Of a DNA stretch of 47,301 nucleotides, positions 7,008-13,786 are shown in pieces. A program made the position numbers and the translations under genes. How positions within the stretch are numbered: position 1 is the first letter of the stretch; the number at the start of each line of letters is the position of its first letter. The notes beneath the pieces were generated by a model that worked only from the letters and a program-made list of their open reading frames with translations, searched no databases and had not been told where the DNA came from. Origin of the DNA: a virus; the IMG/VR virus record IMGVR_UViG_3300049457_000020, positions 1-47,301 of that record. One strand, given 5' to 3'.

Positions 7008-7066
7008 CAGACGGTCGCCTCGGGCTCCTGGCCGGCCCAGAGCACGCTCAGGCGCGGCTCGGTCAC
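7007..7066 (-). CDS. Possible 19-residue coupled micro-ORF
   Basis: Between two clear genes lies a GTG (7064-7066) overlapping the upstream stop (GTGA) and a TGA overlapping the next ATG (TGATG). The frame reads VTEPRLSVLWAGQEPEATV. The two exact overlaps match the coupling used everywhere else in this operon, so it may be translated to carry ribosomes to the 330-residue protein even if the peptide has no function. Confidence 0.35.
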   Translation of the reverse strand: MTEPRLSVLWAGQEPEATV

Positions 7067-7320
7067 GCCACCGCCCCCCAGTAGAACGCGCACCAGTCGC
7101 CGCAGGCCACGACGTCGCGGCCGTACTCGCGCAGGTGGCCGTACCGGTCCTCGTACTCCCAGGTGTTCCAGTCGCCGAGGCTCTGCGCGTAGGCCGCCAC
7201 CACCGCCTCCCGCGGGCCGAAGCCACCCGGCACGCGGCAGTAGCAGACCGACACGCCGGTGGACAGGTTCAGGACGTCGATCAGCTGCCCAAGCAGCCGA
7301 GGGTGGCTGACCGTGCTCAT
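7063..7320 (-). CDS. Small phage protein, unknown
   Basis: 85 residues from ATG 7318-7320, overlapping the previous stop (ATGA). It is aromatic-rich at its end (WNTWEYEDRYGHLREYG, then WCAFYWG) with Cys at three places. No membrane segment. Early operon; function unknown. Confidence 0.55.
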   Translation of the reverse strand: MSTVSHPRLLGQLIDVLNLSTGVSVCYCRVPGGFGPREAVVAAYAQSLGDWNTWEYEDRYGHLREYGRDVVACGDWCAFYWGAVA

Positions 7321-7859
7321 CGCCAGGCCGCCTCGAGCGCGGCGCGCAGGCGCGCCGCGCGCTCGTCGTCCAGGACGCGGGTGCGCTCGGCCGCCGCCAG
7401 CATGGCGTTCAGGCGATCCGCCCAGGAGGCTGGCGTGTGCGCCGCCCAGCACTCGGCGTGCGCCCAGTAGACCGCGGCCAGGGCGCCATGGACCACGCCG
7501 CCCCACCGCCAGGCCCACTTGTTCGCGAACGGGTAGAGGCGCCAGCAGACCGTCGAGGCCGCGTCCCAGAACTGCCCGTGCATGGCTGCGAGCGGCTCGA
7601 CGTAGCTCTGGGTCTCGTCCGCCGCCGGCACAATCCGCACCTTGATGCCGTGAGCGTGGGAGTGGGGGATGATGCCGCGGTCCTCCTCGACGACTTCGAT
7701 CGCGCAGCCCGGGTGGACCTCCCGCCAGTAGCGTTCGGACTCCTCGCCGTAGTAGCGGGTCACGAACGGGGCCGGGTGGTAGGTGATCCGGCGCCACGCC
7801 TCCTCGTCGGCGCGCACGGCCAGGGTCGCGCTGACGGCCGTCGTCTTCGGCCCGCTCAC
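7317..7859 (-). CDS. Unknown protein with Trp/His-rich core
   Basis: 180 residues from GTG 7857-7859 (GTGA overlap). The middle has a His cluster (PHSHAHGIKVRIVPA) and a Trp-rich stretch (FANKWAWRWGGVVHG), followed by two charged helices ending AARLRAALEAAWR. No catalytic motif is recognised. It is in an uninterrupted row of coupled genes from 10.3 to 3.1 kb. Confidence 0.55.
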   Translation of the reverse strand: MSGPKTTAVSATLAVRADEEAWRRITYHPAPFVTRYYGEESERYWREVHPGCAIEVVEEDRGIIPHSHAHGIKVRIVPAADETQSYVEPLAAMHGQFWDAASTVCWRLYPFANKWAWRWGGVVHGALAAVYWAHAECWAAHTPASWADRLNAMLAAAERTRVLDDERAARLRAALEAAWR

Positions 7860-8212
7860 CCGGCCGCCTCCGCCGCCGCGCACCGCGACGCCACCCACGT
7901 GCGGCCGAAGATCGTGATCCCGCCCGGGCAGAAGGAGAGCAGCGCGATGCCTTTGGCGACCGCGTTGAAGACGTCGCGGCTCTTGCCGCGGGTCGGCGAC
8001 CGGAACAGGACGGCGTCGCCACCGCCCGCGATCACGTGGGCGAGCTCGTCGAGCTGGGCGAGTTCGAACAGACGCGCGAACGCCTCGTCGTCGACCAGGC
8101 GCAGCTCCGCGATCCAGAGCGGCACCGCGGCCTCGAGCGCGATCGGCAGCGGGTGGGTGTGGTACTCCGGGTAGTCTGTCGGCTGGTAGCGGCGTCCGCT
8201 GGTCGCGCTCAC
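7856..8212 (-). CDS. Unknown small protein
   Basis: 118 residues from GTG 8210-8212, overlapping the previous stop (GTGA). The N-terminus has YPEYHTHPLPIALE, followed by helical segments (DDEAFARLFELAQLDELAHV) and a strand-rich end (GDAVLFRSPTRGKS, IALLSFCPGGITIFG). No signal peptide or membrane segment; no family recognised. Confidence 0.5.
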   Translation of the reverse strand: MSATSGRRYQPTDYPEYHTHPLPIALEAAVPLWIAELRLVDDEAFARLFELAQLDELAHVIAGGGDAVLFRSPTRGKSRDVFNAVAKGIALLSFCPGGITIFGRTWVASRCAAAEAAG

Positions 8213-8781
8213 ACGAGCCCCCACGCGCCGTAGTCGTTGTGGTGATCCGGTTTCGGTGGCGGTTCCTCGACAACCTCGCCGCGCAGGTCCTCGTACTCGT
8301 AGACCACCTCCATGTCGAAGCCCAGCGCCATCCGCGCGACCGCCGCTCCGCCGGTGCCGGGACTCCCATCGTCGGGCAGCGTCGGCACGTGCCCCGCGGC
8401 CGCAGCCACGAACTCGTCACGCATCGCCTGGTACGACTCCTCGGTCATCCCGGTCGAGCGAGTGATCTCGGGCGTCAGTCCTCGATCGCAGAAGACGACC
8501 TTGAAGCTCCGCTGCCAGTCTTCGAGCTCGACCCGCTCCAGCTGGGGCCTGGTCGGCGTGCGCGCGAACGTCTTGCGCCCGCCGCCCCTCAGCCCGGTCG
8601 CGGCGTACCAGTCGTCCCTGTCGATCGTGAAGGAGGCCGGCCCGGTGTCGGGGTGCTGGTGACCGGTGTCGCCGGCCTCGTGGGCGTGCTCGAAGTTCAT
8701 CGTCCGCCAGGTCGCCAGCGGCCCGCGGATGTAGCTGTGGGCGTGGACTTCCAAGCGTGGCCGGGCGCGGGTGGCGGGCAT
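8209..8781 (-). CDS. Unknown protein, His-rich N-terminal half
   Basis: 190 residues from ATG 8779-8781 (TGATG overlap with the ParB-like gene). The first 55 residues include many His (MNFEHAHEAGDTGHQHPD), followed by a mixed domain with ELEDWQRSFKVVFCDRG and a Pro/acidic tail. It may bind metal. It follows the ParB-like gene directly and may act with it. Function unknown. Confidence 0.5.
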   Translation of the reverse strand: MPATRARPRLEVHAHSYIRGPLATWRTMNFEHAHEAGDTGHQHPDTGPASFTIDRDDWYAATGLRGGGRKTFARTPTRPQLERVELEDWQRSFKVVFCDRGLTPEITRSTGMTEESYQAMRDEFVAAAAGHVPTLPDDGSPGTGGAAVARMALGFDMEVVYEYEDLRGEVVEEPPPKPDHHNDYGAWGLV

Positions 8782-9620
8782 CAGCGGGCCTTCCCGAGCA
8801 GCTTGCCGACGAACTGGCTCAGCGGACAGGCGTCGCAGACCGCCGGCATGGTCTCCATCCCGCAGGCGCAGCAGGTGTCGGCCAGCAGCCGGCCGATCTG
8901 GGCGAAGCTCACGGCCCGCTCGGCGTCCTTCTCGAGCCGCGCGATCACGTCGGCTCGGGTATCGCGGAGCGTCCGCGCGGGGTCGGGCTCCGGATCGGGC
9001 TTCGGAGCGCGCGCGGCCTGGGTGAACTCCTCGAGGTGGCGCGCGACCAGCGCCTCGAGCTGCGGCACCTTGAGGCTTCGGCGCGCCGACATGATGGCGA
9101 GGCGCCGCTGCATGCCCCAGTCGCCGACCTTCCCGAGCGGCACCGCCGCGGTGATCGGGAGCTCGGCGCGGTCGAAGAGGTTCTGCACCTCGGGCGCGAG
9201 CTTGAGGATGGCCAGGCGTAGGAAGACGCGGGCGTGCTGCAGACCGAGCCGGCGGGCGACGTCGGCCTGGGTGTAGCCGCCGTCGATCATCCGCTTGTAG
9301 GCCCGCGCCTCCTGCAGCGGCGTCAAGGCCTCGCGCTGGATGTTCTCCGCGAGAGCGGCCTCGATCTGCTCGCGCTCGGTGAGGTCACGCACGACCACCG
9401 GCACGGTCCGAAGCCCGATGCTCTTGGCGGCGGCATGACGCCGGTGGCCGCAGACGATCACGCCGGCCGGCGTCGCGACCAGGGGCTCGAGGATGCCCAG
9501 CGCGCGGATCGAGTTGGCCAGCTCGACCACGGCCGGGTCGGTCGGTTCGATCGGCCCGCGCGGATTCCAGGGATGTGGCTGGAGGTTCTCTACTGCAGTC
9601 TCTATAATCTCAGTGACCAT
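8781..9620 (-). CDS. ParB/Spo0J-like DNA-binding protein
   Basis: 279 residues from ATG 9618-9620, with AGGTGG about 7 bases upstream; a GTG three codons earlier is an alternative. The N-terminal ParB/sulfiredoxin-like fold has LQPHPWNPRG, ELANSIRALGILEPLV and the nucleotide-binding GHRRHAAA box. ENIQREALTPLQEARAY and a helix-turn-helix (TQADVARRLGLQHARVF) follow. The end has two Cys pairs (CCACG, CDAC) that may bind zinc or an Fe-S cluster. No ParA is present, so plasmid-style partition is unlikely; phage ParB-like proteins often act in gene control or DNA processing. The start codon shares bases with the opposite-strand HNH start. Confidence 0.8.
   Translation of the reverse strand: MVTEIIETAVENLQPHPWNPRGPIEPTDPAVVELANSIRALGILEPLVATPAGVIVCGHRRHAAAKSIGLRTVPVVVRDLTEREQIEAALAENIQREALTPLQEARAYKRMIDGGYTQADVARRLGLQHARVFLRLAILKLAPEVQNLFDRAELPITAAVPLGKVGDWGMQRRLAIMSARRSLKVPQLEALVARHLEEFTQAARAPKPDPEPDPARTLRDTRADVIARLEKDAERAVSFAQIGRLLADTCCACGMETMPAVCDACPLSQFVGKLLGKAR
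9603..9608 (+). promoter_or_regulatory. -10 box (TATAAT) for the plus-strand HNH gene
   Basis: A perfect TATAAT lies 10 bases before the ATG at 9619, so transcription would begin only a few bases before the start codon. No convincing -35 is seen (TGGAGG at about 17 bases spacing). This spacing matches the other short-leader promoters of this phage (19.8 and 20.7 kb). Confidence 0.5.
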
Positions 9621-10161
9621 GACGACCACCTGCGAATGCGGATGCGGCGCGGCGGTCGCCGGCGGTCGCCGCTTCGTGCAGCACCACCACCTGCGCGCGC
9701 TCCCGCCCCGGACCTACGAGCGCGTGCCGCTCGCCGAGCGCTTCTGGAAGTGGGTCGAGAAGAGCGAGGGCTGCTGGTTGTGGACCGGCGCCGGCGCCCC
9801 GGGTTACGGCCGCATCGGTGAAGGTGGGCGCGGCGGACGCCTCCTGGAGGCCCACCGCGTCTCGTGGGAGCTGCACCACGGCCCGATCCCGGAGGGCCTG
9901 TACGTCTGCCACAACTGCCCCGACGGAGACAATCCGGCCTGCGTCATCGAGCGAGCCGTACCAGGGGCGGCAGAGCGTCGCCTGTGGCCGGCCGACGATC
10001 AGGCAGCCGACGCGACCGAGGTCGACCGAGGTCACTGCCCAGCCCTCGGGGCAGGCGCGCCCCGGCACCGGCGAGCGGCGGTAGTGGTGACGGGTGACGA
10101 GCCGCTGGGCCCAGTCGAGGCTGGGCGCGTCGAGGCGTTCGACGTCGATCAGCGCGGTCAC
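9610..10161 (-). pseudogene. Acetyltransferase-like phage protein, 3' part replaced by antisense of HNH gene
   Basis: It begins at GTG 10159-10161 (GTGA overlap). Residues 1 to about 70 look like the start of a phage protein family of GNAT-like, possibly Mom-like type: DWAQRLVTRHHYRRSPVPG, then LGRVGCLIVGRPQATLCRPW and YGSLDD. After about base 9945 the frame reads the complement of the HNH gene and no longer resembles a protein of that family, although no stop occurs until 9610. It is most likely a 3'-truncated gene. The family assignment is from memory of similar sequences. Confidence 0.5.
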
Positions 10162-10188
10162 AGATCGAGCCCAAGCTGGCGCGGCTGA
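9619..10188 (+). pseudogene. HNH endonuclease, 3' part lost (reads into antisense)
   Basis: The frame starts at ATG 9619-9621. The first ~110 residues are a phage HNH_3-type nuclease: CECGCGAAV knuckle, FWKWVEKSEGCWLWTG, GYGRIGEGG, AHRVSWELHHGPIPEG and VCHNCPDGDNPACV. In intact relatives the next residues are NPAHL with the last catalytic His. Here, from about base 9945, the frame instead reads the antisense of the acetyltransferase-like gene until a stop at 10186-10188. The final His is therefore missing and the nuclease is probably inactive. It is the only plus-strand gene in the early operon. Confidence 0.6.
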
Positions 10189-10286
10189 GCAGCGAGCCAG
10201 GCGACGCGCCGACACGGCCAGCACGTCCAGCCGCGCAGCTCGCGGCGGCAGATCACGCAGCAGCTGACGAAGAGCGGGCCGCTCAT
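10158..10286 (-). CDS. 42-residue zinc-knuckle protein
   Basis: ATG 10284-10286 overlaps the stop of the transglycosylase gene, and its own stop overlaps the next GTG. The protein carries CVIC and CWPC separated by about 10 residues, enough for one zinc site, then a basic helix. Its size and Cys pairs match the other mini zinc ribbons of this phage. Function unknown. Confidence 0.5.
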   Translation of the reverse strand: MSGPLFVSCCVICRRELRGWTCWPCRRVAWLAAQPRQLGLDL

Positions 10287-10810
10287 CCCCAGCATCCCGC
10301 ACTCGCCGCCCAGCCCATGCCGGTCCCGAAGCGCCCGCCCGACTCGCGCCAGATGACGTAGGCGACGGCGGTGTTGATCGCCGGATCCTCGACGCTCCAC
10401 ACCCCGAACATCCGGTACGCCAGCCACTCCCAGCCCAGGAGCTGGAAGAGCCCATGCGCCCCGCTCCCCTCGCGGTTCCACACGCCGGGGTTCCCTTCGC
10501 TCTCACACGCGATCACGCGCAGGGCGAGCTCCACGTCCCACGGGTACTCGCTCACCAGCGGGCGCCACCGCTGCACCGCCTCGGTCGCGGCGACTCGGCT
10601 GCCGCGGCTCGTGGGCGAGAAGCGCGGCGTCTCCTCGTCGTCGGCGCGCGCGATCGCGACGGTGAGCCCGCCCAGGAGCAGCAGCAGGACGAACAGCAGC
10701 GCCCAGCCCAGACGGGTCGGAGCTGGCGCGCGGCGGCGTGGTCGAAAGGCGCGGACCCCGCAGCGAGGCGGGCGGTTGAGCTCGCGCGGGGCGCTGGTCG
10801 GGTGGCTCAC
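10283..10810 (-). CDS. Membrane-anchored lytic transglycosylase (SLT-like)
   Basis: 175 residues from GTG 10808-10810 (GTGA overlap). A basic N-terminus (AFRPRRRAPAPTR) precedes one membrane helix at about 34-53, so the enzyme domain faces the outside. The domain has the transglycosylase signature: LALRVIACESEGNP with the catalytic Glu at about 103, then GAHGLFQLLG and AYVIWRESGGR. It would cleave peptidoglycan between MurNAc and GlcNAc. It lies in the early operon, far from the endolysin, so it may serve DNA entry, wall access or host-surface change rather than lysis. Basis: motif recognition. Confidence 0.7.
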   Translation of the reverse strand: MSHPTSAPRELNRPPRCGVRAFRPRRRAPAPTRLGWALLFVLLLLLGGLTVAIARADDEETPRFSPTSRGSRVAATEAVQRWRPLVSEYPWDVELALRVIACESEGNPGVWNREGSGAHGLFQLLGWEWLAYRMFGVWSVEDPAINTAVAYVIWRESGGRFGTGMGWAASAGCWG

Positions 10811-11319
10811 AGCGCGACCGCCGAGACGCCGAAGGCCTCCCCCGCGAGCGGGCGCAGCTTCTCCGGCAAGGAGGCGAGGATCAGCGCGCGCTGCGCGTCC
10901 GGGACGTGCTTGAGGATGTTCGGCCCGTGGTAGGCGATCAGCTCGAAGCGGATCACCCACATCGTTCGGTCCGACCGCTGCCAGGCGCGGAAGGCTGGCC
11001 AGCCGAGGTTCTCGTGGTCGAAGGGTGCACCGTCCATCGTCTTGGGCACCGAGCCCGGGTACTCCGCCATCCACGCGAAGCCCTCGCCGAAGTAGTCCGC
11101 GTCGGGCATCGCCGAGAGCGGCTCGAAGGTGGGCGCCGCGGTCAGGCGGATCGTCGCGAGCTGGACACCGCGCGCGCGGGGCGAGCGGTTGAAGGCGAGG
11201 ACGTCCTCGCCGGCCGCGAATCGGCGCGCGTAGTCGTGGTCCCAGTCGCGCCGCGTGCAGGTCTTCTGGCCGGCCAGCAAACTCGGCGTTGTCCAGGCGA
11301 AGGAAATGATCCTGCCCAT
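10807..11319 (-). CDS. ASCH/PUA-like domain protein
   Basis: 170 residues from ATG 11317-11319 (TGATG overlap). It opens MGRIISFAWTTPSLLAGQKT followed by CTRRDW, then AGEDVLAFNRSPR, the layout of ASCH-type small RNA- or nucleotide-binding phage proteins (a lysine/threonine-containing loop after a short strand). The second half is Trp/Pro-rich and ends with a helical tail. A role in RNA or modified-base binding is family-level inference. Confidence 0.55.
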   Translation of the reverse strand: MGRIISFAWTTPSLLAGQKTCTRRDWDHDYARRFAAGEDVLAFNRSPRARGVQLATIRLTAAPTFEPLSAMPDADYFGEGFAWMAEYPGSVPKTMDGAPFDHENLGWPAFRAWQRSDRTMWVIRFELIAYHGPNILKHVPDAQRALILASLPEKLRPLAGEAFGVSAVAL

Positions 11320-11663
11320 CAGGCCGCCCCGAGCCCGAGCACCATTCGGTACTCGACGCGGAGCAGCTCGTCCAGGCGCGCCTCGACCTCGGCGCGCGTC
11401 AAGTCCTCGCCGAGGTACTTCTGCGCGTAGAAGGCCGCGACGTAGGGCCGGAACCAGAGCGTGTGCTTGGTCATCAAGTTCCACCAGCGGCAGTCGCTCT
11501 TGTCGCCGTTGAGGTGGTGAATGGTCAGGATCCGCCAGCCGTCGCGCGAGTGCGGCGCCTCGCAGCGCACGCATCGCCAGGCAGCGGCGTCCTTCACGGC
11601 CAGCGCGATCGCCGGCCAGTCCGGTGGGTACTCGCCGCGCGGAACGATCGCCCAGCCCGCCAT
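11319..11663 (-). CDS. HNH endonuclease, small
   Basis: 114 residues from ATG 11661-11663. It has CVRCEAPHSRDGW, a first Cys pair for zinc, followed by the catalytic block ILTIHHLNGDKSDCRWWNL (His-His then Asn). This is the compact HNH_3/phage type. Free-standing HNH genes in phages act in packaging or as mobile nucleases; the catalytic residues are intact here, unlike in the HNH gene at 9.6 kb. Confidence 0.75.
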   Translation of the reverse strand: MAGWAIVPRGEYPPDWPAIALAVKDAAAWRCVRCEAPHSRDGWRILTIHHLNGDKSDCRWWNLMTKHTLWFRPYVAAFYAQKYLGEDLTRAEVEARLDELLRVEYRMVLGLGAA

Positions 11664-11852
11664 CTACGAGTCCAGCCGATCGGCGTAGGTGCGGCCGCGG
11701 CGCTGGCGGACCGTCGGCACCGGCGCGTCGTCGACCTCCGGCGCGGGCGCTGGATTGCAGACGCAGCGCACCGTGGTTCCCATCGGGCCCGGGCCGCGCA
11801 GGAAGCCGGCGTCTCGACAGATTTCGCAGACCGGAGGCTTCAGTTCAGGCAT
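11664..11852 (-). CDS. Small zinc-ribbon protein (DnaJ-like knuckle)
   Basis: 62 residues from ATG 11850-11852, overlapping the gene before it by 8 bases. Residues 9-32 have CEICRDAGFLRG and CVCNP, like a half DnaJ/transcription-factor-type zinc knuckle. A basic tail with RQRRGRTYADRLDS follows. Function unknown. Confidence 0.6.
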   Translation of the reverse strand: MPELKPPVCEICRDAGFLRGPGPMGTTVRCVCNPAPAPEVDDAPVPTVRQRRGRTYADRLDS

Positions 11853-12369
11853 AGCGCTCTCCTTGTGCGTCGAGGTCGGGTCGCGGGATCGGGGCGCGGC
11901 GGGCCGGCGCCGTCGCCTCACGCGCCAGCTCGAGCGCGGCCCGCTGCGCAGCGCCGGGGAACCGCCGATCGATGTCGCGCACGGCGATCGTCAGATCCAG
12001 CACGCGCCGCCGGGCGCGCTCGTCGGTCGGGTGCTCGTCGAGGTAGCCCTCGAGCAGACCGCTTTCGCGCCGGTAGCTGAGCACCCGCAGCGCCGCCATC
12101 GTCGCGCGGATCTCGCGCTCGAGCACGCCCCGTTCGAGCGGCACCGGCTCGCGGTCACCCGTCTGGACGATCCATCGCGCGTAGTCGCCCAGCTCGAGGC
12201 TCGCGGCGTCGATGCCCGCGAGGGTCTGCGCGAGCGACCGGGCTGGCCGATCCGGTGGCGCGGCCAGCGAGGCGGCGCGCAGCTGTGCCGGACTCGGGTG
12301 CTCCACAGCGGCGGGCTTGGGGAACAACGAGAGAATCCTTGCTCGGACGTCGTCGGGCACCGGGCTCAT
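11845..12369 (-). CDS. Helical phage protein, unknown
   Basis: 174 residues from ATG 12367-12369, overlapping the stop of the homing endonuclease gene (ATGA). Nearly all helical and charged, with Pro-rich ends (LSFFPKPAA-like LFPKPAAVEHPSPAQLRA at the start, RRAPIPRPDLDAQ at the end). No catalytic motif. It sits downstream of the replication genes and may be a replisome accessory. Confidence 0.55.
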   Translation of the reverse strand: MSPVPDDVRARILSLFPKPAAVEHPSPAQLRAASLAAPPDRPARSLAQTLAGIDAASLELGDYARWIVQTGDREPVPLERGVLEREIRATMAALRVLSYRRESGLLEGYLDEHPTDERARRRVLDLTIAVRDIDRRFPGAAQRAALELAREATAPARRAPIPRPDLDAQGERYA

Positions 12370-13016
12370 GGGACGTGCGCCCAGGCAAGGCGATGGACGA
12401 TCCGCTGCACCGTTCTTCGGTTGAGCTGGTACAGCTCGGCCAGGCGATGCTGAGGCACGCCGCGCGCGGCCGCCTCGCGCATCGCGATCACCTGCTCGGC
12501 GGTCAGCTTCGCCCTATGGTGCTGCTCGCCGCGCCGCACGGTCTCCGGGTGCGTGTACGCGCCCTGGCGCTCACCACGGGCCAGACGCTCGGGGTGCTGC
12601 CGCGCTCCGTTTCGGTCGCCGACCGCGAACGTGCCGTGCAGGAGGCTGTGCCGCTTGTTCTCCGCAGACGTGACCCATGCCAGATTCGAGGGCCGGTTGT
12701 CGCCGGGGTTTCCGTTGAGGTGGGCGCCCTCGTGCTCGGGTGGGCGAGGGCCGACGAACGCCTCGAGGACGAGAACGTGCACCGTCCACGACCGCGACGC
12801 GAGATCGACCGCGTGGTATCCATCCGGCGTGGTGCTCAGTCGCATGACCAGCGGCTCGCGCCTCGGCTTGTCGTACGAGCCGTGCGGTTGCCTTCCGACA
12901 CGCCGCAGCGAGCGGACGCGGCCGAAGTCACTGACCTCGTAGCGCCCCTCGTGGCCGGGAACTGGGCGCCACTCTTCGGCGCCATGGGCATAGCTCGCGC
13001 TAGACTCGGGGTCCAT
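12366..13016 (-). CDS. Homing-type HNH endonuclease (NUMOD4 + HNH_3 + HTH)
   Basis: 216 residues from ATG 13014-13016. The frame stays open to a GTG at 13113-13115 that overlaps the upstream stop, so a longer form is possible. Domains in order: NUMOD4-like EEWRPVPGHEGRYEVSDFG with RVRSL, HNH_3-like VHVLVLEAFVGPRPPEHEG, GAHLNGNPGDNRPSNLAWV, then a C-terminal DNA-binding segment ending LYQLNRRTVQRIVHRL. It is a mobile nuclease inserted between helicase-loader and replication-accessory genes. It seems to have its own promoter and a 5' hairpin, as is common for phage homing nucleases. Confidence 0.8.
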   Translation of the reverse strand: MDPESSASYAHGAEEWRPVPGHEGRYEVSDFGRVRSLRRVGRQPHGSYDKPRREPLVMRLSTTPDGYHAVDLASRSWTVHVLVLEAFVGPRPPEHEGAHLNGNPGDNRPSNLAWVTSAENKRHSLLHGTFAVGDRNGARQHPERLARGERQGAYTHPETVRRGEQHHRAKLTAEQVIAMREAAARGVPQHRLAELYQLNRRTVQRIVHRLAWAHVP

Positions 13017-13042
13017 TCCGACCTCATCCGTTGGAGTGGCAC

Positions 13043-13091
13043 GCCCCCGGCTATCGCAAGTAGCGCGGGGGCAACTGCTGCCCAGATTATA
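13043..13091 (-). promoter_or_regulatory. Extended -10 promoter and 5' leader hairpin of homing nuclease
   Basis: On the minus strand TGGTATAAT (TATAAT at 13086-13091 with the TGN extension) is followed about 14 bases later by an inverted repeat: GCCCCCG pairs with CGGGGGC (13043-13049 with 13066-13072), extended by GCTA/TAGC, with one bulged base and a 7-base loop. The ATG of the nuclease lies at 13016. A transcript from this promoter would start right at the hairpin, giving a structured 5' leader. It overlaps the region just after the helicase-loader stop. Confidence 0.5.
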
Positions 13092-13111
13092 CCAGGTAGG
13101 CAGGCGGGCGA

Positions 13112-13786
13112 TCACAGCGTTGCCTCGCGCCAGCGCTCATCAAAGCGTCGTAATTCCGCCTCGATCACCGACGGCGAGACGGTCGGCGCCGGCCCACGAG
13201 GCACGCGGCTGGCGCGCACCGGGCGGGGCTCCGCGCCGACCGCTTTCGACGCGCCGAGCCCCCTGGCCAGGCTACCGAGACGCTGTAGGTTGGCCATTCG
13301 TTGTTCTTCGGTGATCGGCTCGCCGGGGGCCAGCGCAGGCCGCGTCGGTGCGGCCTCGAGCGCCGGGTCGAGGTGCCGGTCGGGTGGCAGCGGCAGGCCA
13401 GCGTTGGCGTACCACTCGCCGACGCCGCGGGGCAGCGGATCGTCCGGCGCGACGTACTCCCAGCCGCCGTCGCTGACCCGACCCCGCACCGACGGGTAGA
13501 CCTCGCCGCCGTCCCGGAGCGCGCGGTCGACCAGGTCCCGCGCCCCGAACGGCACGCCGCAGCCGGTCAGGACCGCGCTCGGCTCGCTGACGAACTTCGG
13601 GACGGGCTGGCCGTGCTCGTCGACAGGGACGCTGAGCACCCAGCGACGAGCCGCCCGGATGCAGTAGTCGTGGGGCAGCGGGAGCAGGTAGTCCTCCCAC
13701 TGCTCGATCGTCGACGGCGCGAACTCCTGCGGGACGCCGCCGCTTCGGACGACCGCGACGACCGCGATCGCCTCCTCCTTCGTCAC
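13112..13786 (-). CDS. Replicative helicase loader candidate
   Basis: 224 residues from GTG 13784-13786, overlapping the initiator stop (GTGA). The N-terminus (MTKEEAIAVVAVVRS, then STIEQWEDYLLPLPHDYCIR and AARRWVLSV) resembles the helical domain of phage DnaB-type helicase loader/inhibitor proteins such as SPP1 G39P. The rest is Pro/Arg-rich and probably flexible, with a last helix (SVIEAELRRFDERWRE) that could contact helicase. It follows the replication initiator exactly as lambda P follows O. The phage has no visible helicase of its own, so host DnaB would be the partner. Confidence 0.55.
   Translation of the reverse strand: MTKEEAIAVVAVVRSGGVPQEFAPSTIEQWEDYLLPLPHDYCIRAARRWVLSVPVDEHGQPVPKFVSEPSAVLTGCGVPFGARDLVDRALRDGGEVYPSVRGRVSDGGWEYVAPDDPLPRGVGEWYANAGLPLPPDRHLDPALEAAPTRPALAPGEPITEEQRMANLQRLGSLARGLGASKAVGAEPRPVRASRVPRGPAPTVSPSVIEAELRRFDERWREATL

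Noticed and set aside
12255-13499. Plus-strand open frame of about 414 codons
   Set aside because: It covers parts of three well-supported minus-strand genes and gives an Arg/Ala-rich product without domains; open by GC bias.
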